Translations under genes and position numbers: made by a program
Shown: piece by piece, positions 23,800-38,470 of the stretch
How the letters are laid out: the number at the start of each line of letters is the position of its first letter
Position numbering within the stretch: position 1 is the first letter of the stretch
The notes under the pieces: model-generated
What the model was told of the DNA's origin: nothing
Seen by the model: only the letters and a program-made list of their open reading frames with translations
Databases searched by the model: none
Assembly: GCA_963978895.1 (NCBI GenBank)
Contig: OZ022245.1
Location: 7,896,542-7,960,541, forward strand
Direction: 5' to 3'
Origin: Erpobdella octoculata
Taxonomy: Eukaryota; Annelida; Clitellata; Hirudinida; Erpobdellidae
Length of the DNA: 64,000 nucleotides

Positions 23800-24782
23800 G
23801 TCTTTGAAAAATTTTTGAAAAATACTCACGACTACCCCTTACCGGTTATCAGCTTTTTGGAAGAGAATATAAAAAAATTTCTGAATTAAATCCCCACCAA
23901 AAAATTCTATATTCGCCACGCGCCACTGGGTATAAGGGGGATGAATGATTTAATCATATTGCAGGGGCAAGTACAGGATTAGTAAAACAAGTAAAGGAAA
24001 ATAAGTTTTTCAACACAAACTTTGATTTCAAATACATTCGATTTAGAAATGCAAAAGATGTTCACAGTTTTTTAAAAAAATTGAATCATGTATTTTCATC
24101 AAATATAAAGCTGTGCTGAAAGTTTCAACTTTCTAGCTAGTCAAAATGCTGGTTAAATTTCACTTGCAAGATTTGCGTACAGAGAAAGACACACACACAA
24201 ACAAACAGAGATTGTAACCTAAATAAAAATTTGTAAAAAAGATGTCCAAAATGGGGTGGGTATAATTTTGTTTTATTTTTGTGTAATAAATAATAACTTT
24301 GATGTAGACAGCTGTGAGGGAATCAACATTGTATTAACACCACTAATAGGGTAAAATTCCACGAGTTCTCTTATTGTATTTTGGCACAGAAAACAGCTAA
24401 TCTTTGGACCAACACTGATACACAAATTATTACTCTGCAGTTATTGGTGAATCTAGCATCGAGCTAAAATATAAAATTGTCTATACACGCAAAAAGAATT
24501 CCAATACGCATTGAATCATCAAGAGGTTAAGTAAAGTTAAAATTAACATATTATATAGTAAACTCTAAGTAAAAAAAAATTTTATTTTGGAAATCAAGGG
24601 GGGCGAATTGTCTATACACGCCGGAAGGATTCCAAGACGCATTGCATCATCACTAGGTTAAGTAAAGTTAAAATTAAATAAATATATAGTAAACTCTAGG
24701 TAAAAAAATTCAAATTTTGAAAATCAGGGGGGGGGGCAAATGCCCCCCCTGCCCTCCCCCAATTTACGTCCCTGGTTTGCGC

Positions 24783-24850
24783 CTTTTCCTAACGAGCCTG
24801 TCAGCTGAATTAACGATGGATTGTAATCGAGAGTTAGAGGTTTAGGTAGC
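24783..24850 (-). pseudogene. LINE reverse transcriptase C-terminus, upstream half
   Basis: Encodes LQSIVNSADRLVRKRRK on the minus strand, the motif that precedes DHITP in CR1/Jockey-group elements; the reading continues at 18466 after removal of the insertion. Further upstream (to about 24965) the reading breaks with a stop, so the LINE copy is dead. Confidence 0.8.
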
Positions 24851-24972
24851 CCGACAAAAGCTGAGTTGCAACAAACGAATTTGGAAATAACCAAAAAGGT
24901 ATAAAGTGTTCTCGTTGCGAACGCAGGAAAATATGCTGCGACGGCTCTGATCTGTTGTAACATCATTCAATA

Positions 24973-25305
24973 ATGAAACACGTATCTTAATATTTTTTTA
25001 AGGAAAAACTTGATACTCAATTTTAATGTTTTGACATTTCCAGTTATTGAGTTTTCAAGCAAATAATATTTTTTACACTACATTTGTAGTCTCGGAGGTC
25101 AAAATAAAAAGAAAATAGGTAAAACTTGTTTAACTTTATTTTCTAAGTAGTATCTATATACTAATTTTCATATCTTTAGTATTTTCGGTTTCTGAGTAGC
25201 AGTTATTCTAAAAACCATATAACTGTATATTCAACCCTACGTTTGAGGTCATGTAAACCAAATTTTCAGAAAATGGTGAAACACGTATCTTTTTCTTTTA
25301 AAAAT
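24973..25305 (-). repeat. E-family repeat, inverted fragment
   Basis: Read on the minus strand it matches the E repeats at 27507-29270 (GTGAAACACGTATCTT, AGTATCTACTC-like and ACCTCAAATGTAGG-like boxes). Confidence 0.65.
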
Positions 25306-25380
25306 AATTTTTGTTTATCAAACCACGCTTATATAAAAATTACTAAAATCTCATAAATAATATGTAAGTGTGAGTAATAA

Positions 25381-27451
25381 AATATTTTGAACCAAACTTT
25401 CTGTTCGGAAGATAAAAGCGTTGGGCATTATCTATATTCGACAATAGGGTTCCCCTACGTTTCGTCTCCGTAAGTTTCGTCTGCGTACTATTCGTCTCCT
25501 ACGTTTCGTCTCCACGTACCATTCGTCTCCTTACTGTTCGTCTTGCTACATTTCGTCTCCATCGATTTATTCGCCCTGCTTACTATTCGTCTCATTACTG
25601 TTCGTCTCCCTACGTTTCGTCTCCAGCGTTGTTGAACGATGCATGCTTGCATGCCACCCATTATATATAGGTGTGAGGTTTTTTTTACTTGATTATATGC
25701 TGTGTAGTGTTTTAAAGATTTTCTGTTAATTGATTTTTGTCACATATTTTTTAAACTTTGATTTATCTATTATGTTGTCTAATGCGCTGTTTTCCATGAT
25801 TTTATGTTGGATAATCTTTTAAACTGAAAATTTTACTTGATTTCATGTCACATAATAATCTAAATATAGTTTTCTTTAATTGATTTGATGTTGCACAGTG
25901 TCCATTCAAAATATTTTACTTGGTTTTGTATTACAAAGTGTCTTAAAGCTTTTTTTGAAATTTGATTTTTTGCTTTATAATGTTTATACATTGTTTTTTG
26001 TATTAGAAAAAATATGATTCGTGGAGTGTTCAGGTATCTAAAAATAAAGAAAGCATAAAAAAAATTGTATTTTACATACATCATACTTTTTAGCATGGGT
26101 CACCGGTGCGTGGATGTTGGGTCAAGCCATATTTAAACGCAGTTGATTAACAAATTAATCAGAAAACAATATATCGAACAAACTTTCAAGAGTTAAATTA
26201 ATCAACTATAAAAATAATTAAAACAAGTCTTTTTTGGTTAGGCAGAAGTAATCAGTGCCATAACGATAAAATCTGTAGTTGTCCTGAAAATGTCGAATAT
26301 CAATCAAAAAGTAGTAATATCTAGAACTGGAGAATAAAATTACCAACATAAACAGAGGATGATGTCATTAAAGTTAATAATAAAACTTCAAAGCATTAAA
26401 CGCGCAAAAGTTGTCCATCGCAAATGGATCAAAGAAAATCTTCAAATAGAATTCCTTTAGAAGCAAATTATGTTAATTTTAGTATTTCAATAAATAAATT
26501 TGCACTTTGCTTTGGGTCAATGAATTAATAACAGCCATAACAGAAAATTCGATTACAATTCAAAAATTCAATGAATTAAATACAGCTTCCATTTTTTATT
26601 TATTTTTATCCAAACAAAAATACATTTATTTCTCAAATTGATATCGTCGTAAACATTAATTATTAGTCTATGGGCTGCCGGTGACCTAATTGGCCTTAAG
26701 GGGTCAACCAAAAACCAGTTTGCTAAGCACTGTTACTATCATCTTATTGAATTATTCATGAATTCCTAGATTTTTTTGTTATACTCAAACTTCTCAAAAT
26801 TATAATTAGTGAACGGCAGGGTAACTTTTATCAGCTTTAATTATCCACGACATTTCCGGTTCTCCGCTAGATCCCGACCAAGTAATTTACATAATCTATT
26901 TCTAATTTTTAGCTGCTTACATGTGCTATTTTCAACTGGAAAATCAATCACTTGGATATTTGTATTGTACTCAAAAATTCCCTAAATAAGCATACTAAGA
27001 ATAACCAGTGATGTTCCAGTTAACTGTAACTGTAATTGTATATTAATTAAACAATCTGAAACAGAAATATTAACTAAAAAACATTTTGTCGTCATAAAGT
27101 TAATTATTTTAAATATTTCATTATTACTTTTGAAGCGTGTTATTACTAGTTTTCTGGTTGTTTATTGCTTTTAAACGTTTTTAAATACACGCTTTGATTT
27201 TAGAATTTTTTAAAAGAGAAAACAAATGTAACGTCAAATAAAAAATTGAGACGAAACGTAGGAAGACGAACAGTAAGGAGACGAATAGTAACAAGGGACG
27301 AATAGTAAGGAGACGAATGGTATGCGGAGACGAATGGTATGCGGAGACGAAACGTAGGAAGACGAACAGTAAGGAGACGAAAGGTACGAACACCTCGACA
27401 TTAGCCCAAAGTTTTTATCTTCCGAACGGAAAGTTAGGTTCTAAATATATT
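25381..27451. mobile_element. Inverted-repeat transposon with subterminal CGTCTC-type boxes
   Basis: Terminal inverted repeats of about 46 bp (25381-25426 and 27404-27451) share GTTCGGAAGATAAAA and TTGGGC. Inside each end is an array of 12-16-bp units ending TTCGTCTCC. There are about eleven at 25455-25625 and about nine in reverse orientation at 27245-27390, with variants ACGTTTCGTCTCC, ACTGTTCGTCTCC and ACCATTCGTCTCC. Such paired subterminal arrays usually bind a transposase. The 1.6-kb centre is AT-rich with no transposase, so it is non-autonomous. The superfamily is not recognised. Confidence 0.78.
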
Positions 27452-27506
27452 ACTTTCATTTAAATAGTATTTATGAAGTTTTAGTACATATATATATATA
27501 TATATA

Positions 27507-29270
27507 AGAACATGTCCTGACTGACTGACAGACTGACAGACTGATAATCAACGCCGAGCTCAAACGCCTCATCCTAGGAACGTGAAATTTGGAACTTATA
27601 TTACCTTTATAGCGTAAGCATCCACTAAGAAAGGATTTTTGAAAATTATGCTCCTGAGAGGATGAAACTGGAAAACAAAGATTTTTCTTAAACAACGTGT
27701 ATCTCGAAAACCAAAAACGAGGGGCTTTTGAAATTTGGTATCTAAATACTTCTTAAAAAATGAGAAAATACCTGTTTCACCATTTTTGGAAAATTTGATT
27801 TCCAGGACCTCAAATGTAGGATGAAAAATAAAGTTAATTGTTTTTTAAAGTAACAGCTACTCAGAAACTGTAAATGCTACAGATGTAAAAATTAATAATT
27901 AGTATCTACTCAAAAAACAATGATATAAGTGTTTTGCCATTTTTTTGAAAATTTGGTTTTCAGGACCTCAAATGTATGGTGGAAAATGAGGTTATTTGTT
28001 TTTTAAGATAACTGGTACTCAAAAACTGTAAGTGATACACATAAAAAAATTAGTATTTAGTATCTACTCAAAAAATAAAGATATACCTATTTTATCAATT
28101 TGTAATAATTTGGTTTCCAGCACCTCAAATGTGGGGTGGAAAAAAAATTTGATTAAAAACTTCAAAAACTAAAAATGTTAAAGTTTTGCAATTTAGTACC
28201 GAGATTATTTTTACAAAATAACAAAATACGTGTTTTATTAATTTTTTAAAAATTTGGTTTCCAGGACTTCAAATATGGGGGGGGGAAGAGGGTTTTATTT
28301 TGTGTAGAAAAACTGCGACTCTGAAACTAAATATACTACAGATATACAAATTACTAACTAGATACTACTTAAAAGATAAAGTTACAAATGTTTTCCAATT
28401 TTTTTTATGTTCTGGCTTCCAGGAATACAAATGTAAGGCGGAGAAAAGGTTTATATTTGCTTGCAAACTCAATAACTAAAAAGGTAAAAACATTAAAATT
28501 TAATATTAAGGTTTTTTTTTAAATTATAAGATACGTGCTTCATTATTTTTTCGAAAAATTAGTCTACAGGCTTTGAGGTTTTGTGCCGTTAAAATTGGTT
28601 GAGTCCAGGCCTCGACTTATGTATGATGAATTTATATAGCGCCAGATAAGTCAGAGGCGCTTACGAAGGTTCCTTTGGATCGGAAACTTCGAAGAACACG
28701 CTATTTTCATAGACATGAGAAAGCAATGCGAGTGAACTCCTTGCCTAAGGGAGTTACGCTGGTGACGCAGGTGAGGCTTGAACTGCCGACCTAACGATCA
28801 ACAGGCGAGCGCTCTACCGCTCTGCCACCAGCGCCTCTAAAACTTTTTGGCTTATGAAACAAGGCAGTTCGCGCCTAAATAACAAGCCAGGTCTGACATT
28901 TTCTGTCTATGAAATAAACCGTAGCGGGTCTAAAAAAATTCTGTTTAGGGCACTATGGATTAGAGTGCTGCACGGACCGGGCCAGGCCTTGATTTTAGGG
29001 TCTTCAGACCGGATGGGCCAAACCTGAAGTCAAGGTGGGACGGGCCGAGATTTTTAGCCAAGTATATAGAAATTTTAGGCCAGTAAAAACGGGCCAGGCC
29101 CAAATTAGATAGGCCGTGCGGATCTGAAATTTTGGTTTATGAAGCGGGCCGGGCCAAGTTGTCGACGGACCGGACCGAGTCGGGCCGTAAAAAATCGCCC
29201 CATGCAGTACCCTACTGTGGATGCGTATTCTCCTTTTCAAGCGAGCGAAGCCGCGACGGGTATGCTAGTA
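27507..29270 (+). repeat. E-family repeat, copy 1 (longest)
   Basis: Starts at a TA run with ACATGTCCTGACTGACTGAC, then GATAATCAACGCCGAGC and AACGTGAAATTTGGAAC. It continues as degenerate tandem blocks of about 130-150 bp, each with TTTGGTTTCCAGGACCTCAAATG and TACTCAAAAACTGTAA-type boxes. It ends in GGGCC-rich sequence and GACGGGTATGCTAGTA running into TA. It is interrupted by a SINE (28610-28838). No protein is encoded. It is probably a non-autonomous element; the class is unknown. Confidence 0.75.
28610..28838 (-). mobile_element. tRNA-derived SINE
   Basis: On the minus strand the head has a pol III A box, TGGCAGAGCGG (28827-28817), and a B box, GGCAGTTCAAGCC (28787-28775), at normal tRNA spacing. 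A non-tRNA body follows, with GGCGCTATATAAATTCATC near its 3' end. Copy E3 at 41870 lacks it, which marks it as an insertion. It is not a functional tRNA: the anticodon arm does not pair properly. Confidence 0.82.
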
Positions 29271-29278
29271 TATATATT

Positions 29279-29337
29279 ACTTTTGACCCTGAGGATGGCT
29301 GACAGCTGAAACGGTCCGTCGGTCTGACAATAAAAGT
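29279..29337 (+). ncRNA. Hammerhead ribozyme of a Penelope-like element
   Basis: Core CTGAGGA at 29289-29295 (position 7 is free in the consensus) and GAAA at 29308-29311. Helix II is GGCT/AGCT with loop GAC. Helix III is ACGG/CCGT with a one-base loop. The cleavage triplet is GTC, with cleavage after C29320. Helix I pairs GACC with GGTC, then ACTTTT with AAAAGT after a 7-base one-sided internal loop, as in type I hammerheads. A very short helix III is known for hammerheads of Penelope-like elements, which work better as dimers. A single unpaired T29296 between the core and helix II is unusual. Confidence 0.75.
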
Positions 29338-29340
29338 TTA

Positions 29341-31250
<1,910 letters not shown>

Positions 31251-31790
31251 TAAAAAATTAGTATTTAGTATATACTCGAGAAATAAAAATATACGTGTTT
31301 TACCAATTTTTGATAATTTGGTTTCCAGGATATTTGCTTAAAAACAAAAAAAAATTAAAAATGTGAAAGTTTAGCAATGTAGCACCGGAATTGTTATAAT
31401 AATTTTTGAAAATTTGGATCCCAGGATTTCAAATGTGGGGTAGAAAATAGGGTTATATTTTTCTTAGAATAACTACCACTCTGAATCTAAAAATACTATA
31501 AATATAACAATTAGTATAATATAGATACTAATTAGAAAATAAAGTTACATATGTTTTACCAAGTTTTTTATGGTTTTAATTTTTTTGGTTTCCAGAACTA
31601 CAAATGTTTGGTGGAGAAAAAAATTATTTGCTTGAAACTCAATAACTGGAAATTTAAAAACATTAAAATTTAGTATTTAGTCATGTGGGGTACTATAGAT
31701 TAGAGTACTGCTTATGAAACGGGCCAAGCCAAGTTGTCGACTGCACGGGCCGTTAAAAATCGGTCTGTGCAGTACTCTAAACGTGAAATG
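31251..31790 (+). repeat. E-family repeat, copy 2, remainder
   Basis: Resumes the E pattern (AATTAGTATTTAGTATATACTC, GGTTTCCAGGA, GGGCC-rich end at about 31690-31770). Confidence 0.7.
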
Positions 31791-31794
31791 TAGA

Positions 31795-31973
31795 ACTTAT
31801 ATTACTTTCAATAAATTATAAAACGATTCTATAAGAACCCAAATACGGTTGTCAATATTACAACTTGGTGTCAGAAGTGGGATTTGAAAAAAATGGAAGT
31901 ATTAGAAAAATTTTCTGTTGCTGATTTGAAGCGGGAACTAAGTAAGCGGGGACTGAACAGTAAGGGAAGTTAG
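31795..31973 (+). mobile_element. LTR-retrotransposon relic: LTR end, primer site, gag start
   Basis: The LTR-like end contains AATAAA (about 31810) and finishes ATTACA at 31862. After three bases comes TGGTGTCAGAAGTGGGATT (31866-31884), a perfect complement to the 3' end of animal tRNA-Leu(CAG). An ATG at 31893 opens a 26-codon frame (EVLEKFSVADLKRELSKRGL), like the SAP-type N-terminus of some Gypsy gag proteins, and stops at 31971. Only the element's beginning survives. Confidence 0.72.
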
Positions 31974-33560
31974 GAAAACGAATAGCGCTATCTAATACAT
32001 TTGCTAAGTAAAACTGTTTTTAAACCCTTACGATAAATTAACCAAAAAATGCAACATATTAAATTATTACGAGCTCACAGCCCTTCATATAGTAGACCTC
32101 CAGTTGAAGGCCGAGGAAATATTTTACGTTAGGTTTTCATTCCAGTAATTTCTATATAGGATTCCATGGTTTTTGGCTATAAAAAATAAAAACTACTTTA
32201 TCTTGTTCTCCTCTTTAAGAACTACCTAAAAAATAATGAATTTTTATCAATTACAATCACGTTGTATTTTCCCGAACCAGTTTTTGCTCCCTATAAACAG
32301 CATGTAGTGTGGCGTTAAATTGAGGAAGATATCACAAAAACGTAAAAGTGCTGTAGTAAAAGGTGATTTTTATTTTATCAATGTTTTACTTAGGGATTTG
32401 AGAGTATCGTTATTAAAGAAATGCGGAACTAAATAAATTAAAAAGTTATTTTTCCTTGAAAATACCTATGTTTATCAAACTATTTTTTTTTATTTTCTAC
32501 AATGGTAAATAAAATATATATGTTTATTCTTTAATAGAAATCAGTCATAACGGATCATAGCTGGTTATATTATATTGAATATTTCTGAATATCTTTAAAA
32601 AACTGCAAAATTACAACCTCCCCTCTCCCCCGATGCTCTCTTTATTTGCATATGTGTCAATTAATATCATCAGATCGGCGTTGTTGCTTATTGTCATCAT
32701 ATTCGTACCTACATAAGCGGTATGTGAAATATTTATTGTTTATAAAAATGAGCATTTGTTGTTCATTTCCGGCAACCAATCGAGGATTTTAAAACAAAAA
32801 TTCAACCAAATCGCTTCAATTTTTTTCTCCAAAAAAGTCAAATTTTAGATTTAAATGATTCATCGAGAGCAGAAATTGAAGTTAGAACGGGGGGGGCTTA
32901 GAACGGAAGACATTAGACTGACGAAAGGTCCATGCGACAGCGAGCACACGACGACCAGCAACTTTGAGATATTAGGCAGACCTTCTTTATTGCTCGTGTC
33001 CGTTTTAATCTCACGCCAAGCCGTCAGCCTCCGAAGCCCGAAAATTTTTCGATTGCCATAAAATATGCAAATACGCCATAATTGCTGCCATGCCTTTCTC
33101 TCATTGTTTGTCTCTGTCTGTATGCGTGCTTGTGTTTCGGCGTGTGTGGGTAGCTGTATGTGTGTACGGGTGTTTGCGTTTATATGATTTTGGTTGTGAA
33201 ACTTGGTTGGTTTGGATATAGATTTGTATCTCAAGTATGTGTGTGTATTGTGTATTTGTATATTAACCATTTTTAAGTATTTCATATGTATATAAAGTTT
33301 ATATTAATGTTCGATGAACATCGCACACGTTGTCATATGCAACACCATCTACACACACATACATACATACACACATATATACCACTACCGTTTCTATAGA
33401 GTAGCATATCTAAACGAAAAATTTCGACTAAAATTTTTGTTTTCACAATTTCTCAAAACAGTCGCTAGATGACAGAGCGGGAATGCTGGAGAAAGTCTTA
33501 TGGGTCAACGTATGCAAAAATATGCAACTGGAAGGATGGAAAGGTTGATGTTTTTTGGTT
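31974..33560. other. AT-rich region without recognised genes
   Basis: A GT-rich patch at 33120-33250 and short ACATAC runs near 33355-33380. Open frames of 68 and 141 codons in opposite strands at 32855-33285 overlap each other and show no known motif. Nothing else is supported. Confidence 0.6.
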
Positions 33561-33564
33561 TGCT

Positions 33565-34025
33565 GGTCTTTGTTGGTTGGTATGTTGTGAATGATATTTG
33601 TTGGTTGGTATGTTGTGAATGATATTTGTTGGTTGGTATGTTGTGATTAATATTTGTTGGTTGGTATGTTGTGAATGATATTTTTTGGTTGGTATGTTGT
33701 GAATGATATTTGTTGGTTGGTATGTTGTGAATGATATTTTTTGGTTGGTATGTTGTGAATGATATTTGTTGGTTGGTATGTTGTGATTGATATTTATTGG
33801 TTGGAATGTTGTGAATGATATTTGTTGGTTGGAATGTTGTGAATGATATTTGTTGGTTGGTATGTTGTGAATGATATTTGTTGGTTGGAATTTTTAGATT
33901 GATATTTGTTGGTTGGTATGTTGTGATTGATATTTATTGGTTGGAATGTTGTGAATGATATTTGTTGACTGGTATTTTGTGAATGATATTTACTGGTTAG
34001 TATGTTTTTGTTAATATTCGTTGTT
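33565..34025 (+). repeat. 28-bp minisatellite
   Basis: About sixteen copies of a unit like GATATTTGTTGGTTGGTATG plus TTGTGAAT, with few substitutions and decay toward the 3' end. Confidence 0.92.
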
Positions 34026-34234
34026 ATGTTTTAGCTGCTTTTTATGCTCCTTATTATTTTTTTAATTTACTTTGAGGTCATTGTTATAAACTGAAATGGC
34101 TCCATTACAATTCAAAGTTATTCTTTTGCCGAATTATTTTCAAATCTTCTTGTCAACTAATTTTCATCAAAACGGGATTTTCATTTTAACCACAACCAAT
34201 ATAACGATAACCATCGTCATAATCGCTGTTGTTG

Positions 34235-34299
34235 CGTTATCGTCATCATCATCATCATCACCATCATCATCACTATCATCGTCATCATCATCATCATCA

Positions 34300-34330
<31 letters not shown>

Positions 34331-34357
34331 CATCATCGCCATCATCATCGATAGCGC

Positions 34358-34443
<86 letters not shown>

Positions 34444-34560
34444 CCACCACCACCATCATCATCACCATCATCACCATTATCATCATCACAATAGACTCCA
34501 CCATTTTAATGGCCACCACCATCATCATCATCATCATCACAATCGACTCCACCATTTTAA
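34235..34560 (+). repeat. (CAT/CGT)n trinucleotide array
   Basis: CAT repeats with a GTC-phase block (34304-34330) and a duplicated AATAGACTCCACCATTTTAA-like segment near 34490-34560. Confidence 0.92.
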
Positions 34561-36535
34561 TTGCCATCATCATCATGGCCACCACAATCACGACGACAAT
34601 GGAATCTCCAACAACCTTCATTAGAGTGCAATAATCATAACATCAAGCCCGGAGGCTTGGGCTGATTGGAAGTCCCTCCTAATTGCAATTATACCGTTGG
34701 CTCTTGCCCCCACCCTGCTCCGTTGCTCGTTAGTCCTGACGGAGGCGATGACCCGCATCATGGTGGCCGTGATCATGGCCAGTGATGACATTTCGGTGGC
34801 TGGATGTTGGCGTATGTGCCGGAAGTTCTGCTATGTGGTTGATGTCATGTTGATTTAAAGTGTTGATGTTAATTAATGCTGGTTAACGAAATGTAGTAAT
34901 TAAGCGGTGTAATTGGTGACTTGTGAGGCTGCTGATGATAACAATGGTGATGGGGTGATAGTGATGGTGGGGCTGTTGGAGTGATGTTGGTGATGGTGAT
35001 TATGCTTGTAGTGGTGGTGGTTGTAGTGATGATGGTGATGTCGAATACGATGACGATAATGATGATGATGATGGTAATGATGATAACGATGACGATTTTA
35101 GCTAGGAAAAGCCAATGCTTGAATGTGAAGATGATTTTTGACTTGATGTAATGAACAACTGTTAAATATTTTTTGCTCTGATGTCAGCAATTTAATTAAC
35201 AAATATAAAAAAAGAAAAAAAAGAAAAAAAGAAAGAAAGAAAGAAAGAAAGGGAGAGAAGGAGGTTTAACATGTAGAGTTGTTTTTGTGGTGTCCGAGTA
35301 ATAAAGATGCAGTTATGGTCGGAGCTGTCAACAGAGACTCAATCTTGTTTGTTGATGCTGACCATAGATAAGATAGCACAAATTGTTCAGATTAGTCGCT
35401 TTTTCCCGTTCTATATGTGGCTGTCTTCTCAACTTGTCTGACCATGCAGTATGCGTGTGTATATTTAATATTTAAGCGTGTTGAGAGAATGGCTGGTTTC
35501 GTTAGAAGTTTTGTTAGTTAATAACGTTTCATATCTATCCAGCTTATAACGTTGAAAATTTACTGTTTTTATTTTATTTAATGTGGACATTTATTAGTCG
35601 CTTAAAGTAAATTAGGTTTTGAACAAAAGCGACGGCGTGATGAAAAAGAAATAAATAAGAGCATAGAAAATAAAACTATTGTAAAAGAAAAGTAAGTTTT
35701 TAGTTGTAATTTAAACTCAGTCAGAGTCGAGGATTCACGGATTGAAGATGGAATTGTGTATTTATAGAAATGTATTCTAATAATTAGCTAAATTCGTTTA
35801 TCTTTAACGCGATATATGTTTGATAGCACGGCACCGATTTCAATGACGTTTGGCATACCTATGTAGTAAAGTAGTTTTTTACACTGATTTTGAAAACCAA
35901 AGCAATTTCACTTAAGACGCTCTGTTCACAAGTTGGCGCATTATTTTCTCTTAGATTTCTTTTTTTTATTTATGCCAATCGTTTCTTGCTCGACACGCTT
36001 TGATGATTTGATTTGATGTTAATAAATAAAACAGCAATATTTTGATGTTAATAAATAAAACTGCAATATTTTTCAGACAAGATGTCGACTAACAGTTTCA
36101 AAAACCAGCTGCATTCTAAATTTTCGCTTCTCTCATCAAACCTCGTTATATGCGGGATTATTCGTTATATGCGGGATTGTTTATTGCTGATCATATTTAT
36201 GCAAACGGTGACTTTCTCTGCTTAAGACATATTGTTTTATTCTGCATCGGCAAGAAATAATGTTCTTTTATTTTACTTTATTTTATTGCGTTCTTTTCGA
36301 ATTCCTTTAATATTCAAACTAGATATTATTAATATAAGAAAATAATTATTTTCGCACAGAAACGTAAATTTCCGCTTTCGGCTGTGAATTAAGAACGCAG
36401 CGGTGGCGCTGGAAAATTACAAACGGAGATGGAGAGAAGGAGAAACCGTTAAGTAAAGAAAACAAAATGGAATTACAATATCCTATCAGAGATGCAGAGA
36501 TTTTCAATTTCTTTAGCACTCATCATCCCCATCGT
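34561..36535. other. Spacer with minor repeats
   Basis: GAT-rich patches (34935-35095), an AAAG tract (35215-35252), a 30-bp tandem duplication containing TTGATGTTAATAAATAAAAC (36012-36072), ATATGCGGGATT twice (36149-36180) and a CACCGATTTCAATGACGTTTGG box (about 35830). No gene. Confidence 0.65.
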
Positions 36536-36760
36536 CATCATCATCATCTTCACCATCATCTTCCCGGTGGTCGGTGGAGAACCCACTGATTGAAAAAAAA
36601 ACCACTTTAGTAGCACCTTTCATTGAAAGTTCCACATAATGAGTGCAAGATCGGCAGGAGTCTTGTAGGTTCGGAACCCAGGCGAGTAGTCGACGGTGCG
36701 TAAAATGCTTTGGCACTTGCAAGAGGTCTTGGCTCATTGTCACGAGATAATTAATCTCGG

Positions 36761-36817
<57 letters not shown>

Positions 36818-36870
36818 CGATGACGATGACGGTGACGATGACGACGATGTTGTTGATGATGAGCAAGGGT
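36536..36870. repeat. (GAT)n array with adjacent SINE-like sequence
   Basis: Pure GAT at 36761-36815, with GAC variants to 36850. To its left, the minus strand carries GGGTTCCGAACC (about 36680), a possible B box, but no A box at proper spacing, so only a degraded tRNA-like remnant is possible. Confidence 0.6.
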
Positions 36871-37768
36871 AGTGATGTAGTCTGGTACCGATGCGGTTAT
36901 ATTATCATATGGTGACATATAATCACGTGATGATGTGGTTTCGTGGTGAGATACTTATGAGGTGATGATATGAAAAAAATAAGAATCTTAAATGTTTTTT
37001 CAATCCAAAAAACTCTAATGATCGTTTTCCCTAACCAGGTAAAGACAAAACACATTGAAAAATAAAAAGACGTATACAAGATCACACAGACAGTGAATGT
37101 GTGAATGTGTGAATGTGAAGGAAAGATAAAGAGACATGTACAGAATGCGTACACACGCATACAAATTGGACACACGAAACAGCGGCACCTCAGTAATCCA
37201 ATATTTAATAAGCACCTCCTCACGGACAGGCAAACGAACTCAGACGGTCACGCGCATAGAGAAAGAAGGACAAATATGCCACAACCATTTGTGACAATTT
37301 CATTAGGAATTTTTTTTTAATAACTTTGAACGTAGAGACGGGTCTATCTATTATGCTGATTCTACCAAAAATACGTTCGGAAAAATATGTAACAAATATT
37401 GTCTTGATTTATTTAATTTATCTACCTACAAATACACATCCCTAAACACGAACACACGCACATAAACACCAACGGCCCGCTCTTGGACAAAAACTAATAG
37501 TTCCAAGCAGACTGATGCAGACATACTCAGGCACCCACCAGAGGTCGTTCAAACCCAGGAACTTATTATACGAGAGAAATTTATGCAAACAAGAAATCAA
37601 TAGGAGATAAATCAAAGGCGAGCAAAACTTAGCCGTGTTGGTTCGAATCTCACGTGCATTGTTTTCGTGCGTGTGGACACGCGAGCAGTTCAAAGAAGAT
37701 GTAAACAAACTCACAAATACAGCCACATAAACCCAACAAACCATCTTTAATGTGCCTTACACACACAA
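36871..37768. other. Spacer before the CATA array
   Basis: Three GAATGTGT units at 37094-37120 and a B-box-like GGTTCGAATCTCACG at 37639-37653 on the plus strand without a matching A box. No gene. Confidence 0.55.
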
Positions 37769-38470
37769 ACATACATACATACATACATACATACATACAT
37801 ACATACATACATACATACATACATACATACATACATACATACATACATACATACATACATACATACATACATACATACATACATACATACATACATACAT
37901 ACATACATACATACATACATACATACATACATACATACATACATACATACATACATACATACATACATACATACATACATACATACATACATACATACAT
38001 ACATACATACATACATACATACATACATACATACATACATACATACATACATACATACATACATACATACATACATACATACATACATACATACATACAT
38101 ACATACATACATACATACATACATACATACATACATACATACATACATACATACATACATACATACATACATACATACATACATACATACATACATACAT
38201 ACATACATACATACATACATACATACATACATACATACATACATACATACATACATACATACATACATACATACATACATACATACATACATACATACAT
38301 ACATACATACATACATACATACATACATACATACATACATACATACATACATACATACATACATACATACATACATACATACATACATACATACATACAT
38401 ACATACATACATACATACATACATACATACATACATACATACATACATACATACATACATACATACATAC
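37769..38470 (+). repeat. (CATA)n array, 702 bp, uninterrupted
   Basis: About 175 perfect copies of the tetranucleotide. All frames on both strands are open through it (YIHT and CMYV repeats), which explains the long spurious frames. It is followed directly by a transposon end. Confidence 0.98.

Noticed and set aside
28775..28835. Functional tRNA gene
   Set aside because: A and B boxes are good, but the anticodon arm does not pair and a SINE body follows; called a SINE.
32855..33285. Overlapping open frames on both strands
   Set aside because: No motif, no codon signal and mutual overlap; chance is sufficient.
33565..34025. CRISPR-like array
   Set aside because: 28-bp units are directly adjacent without spacers; it is a minisatellite in a eukaryote.
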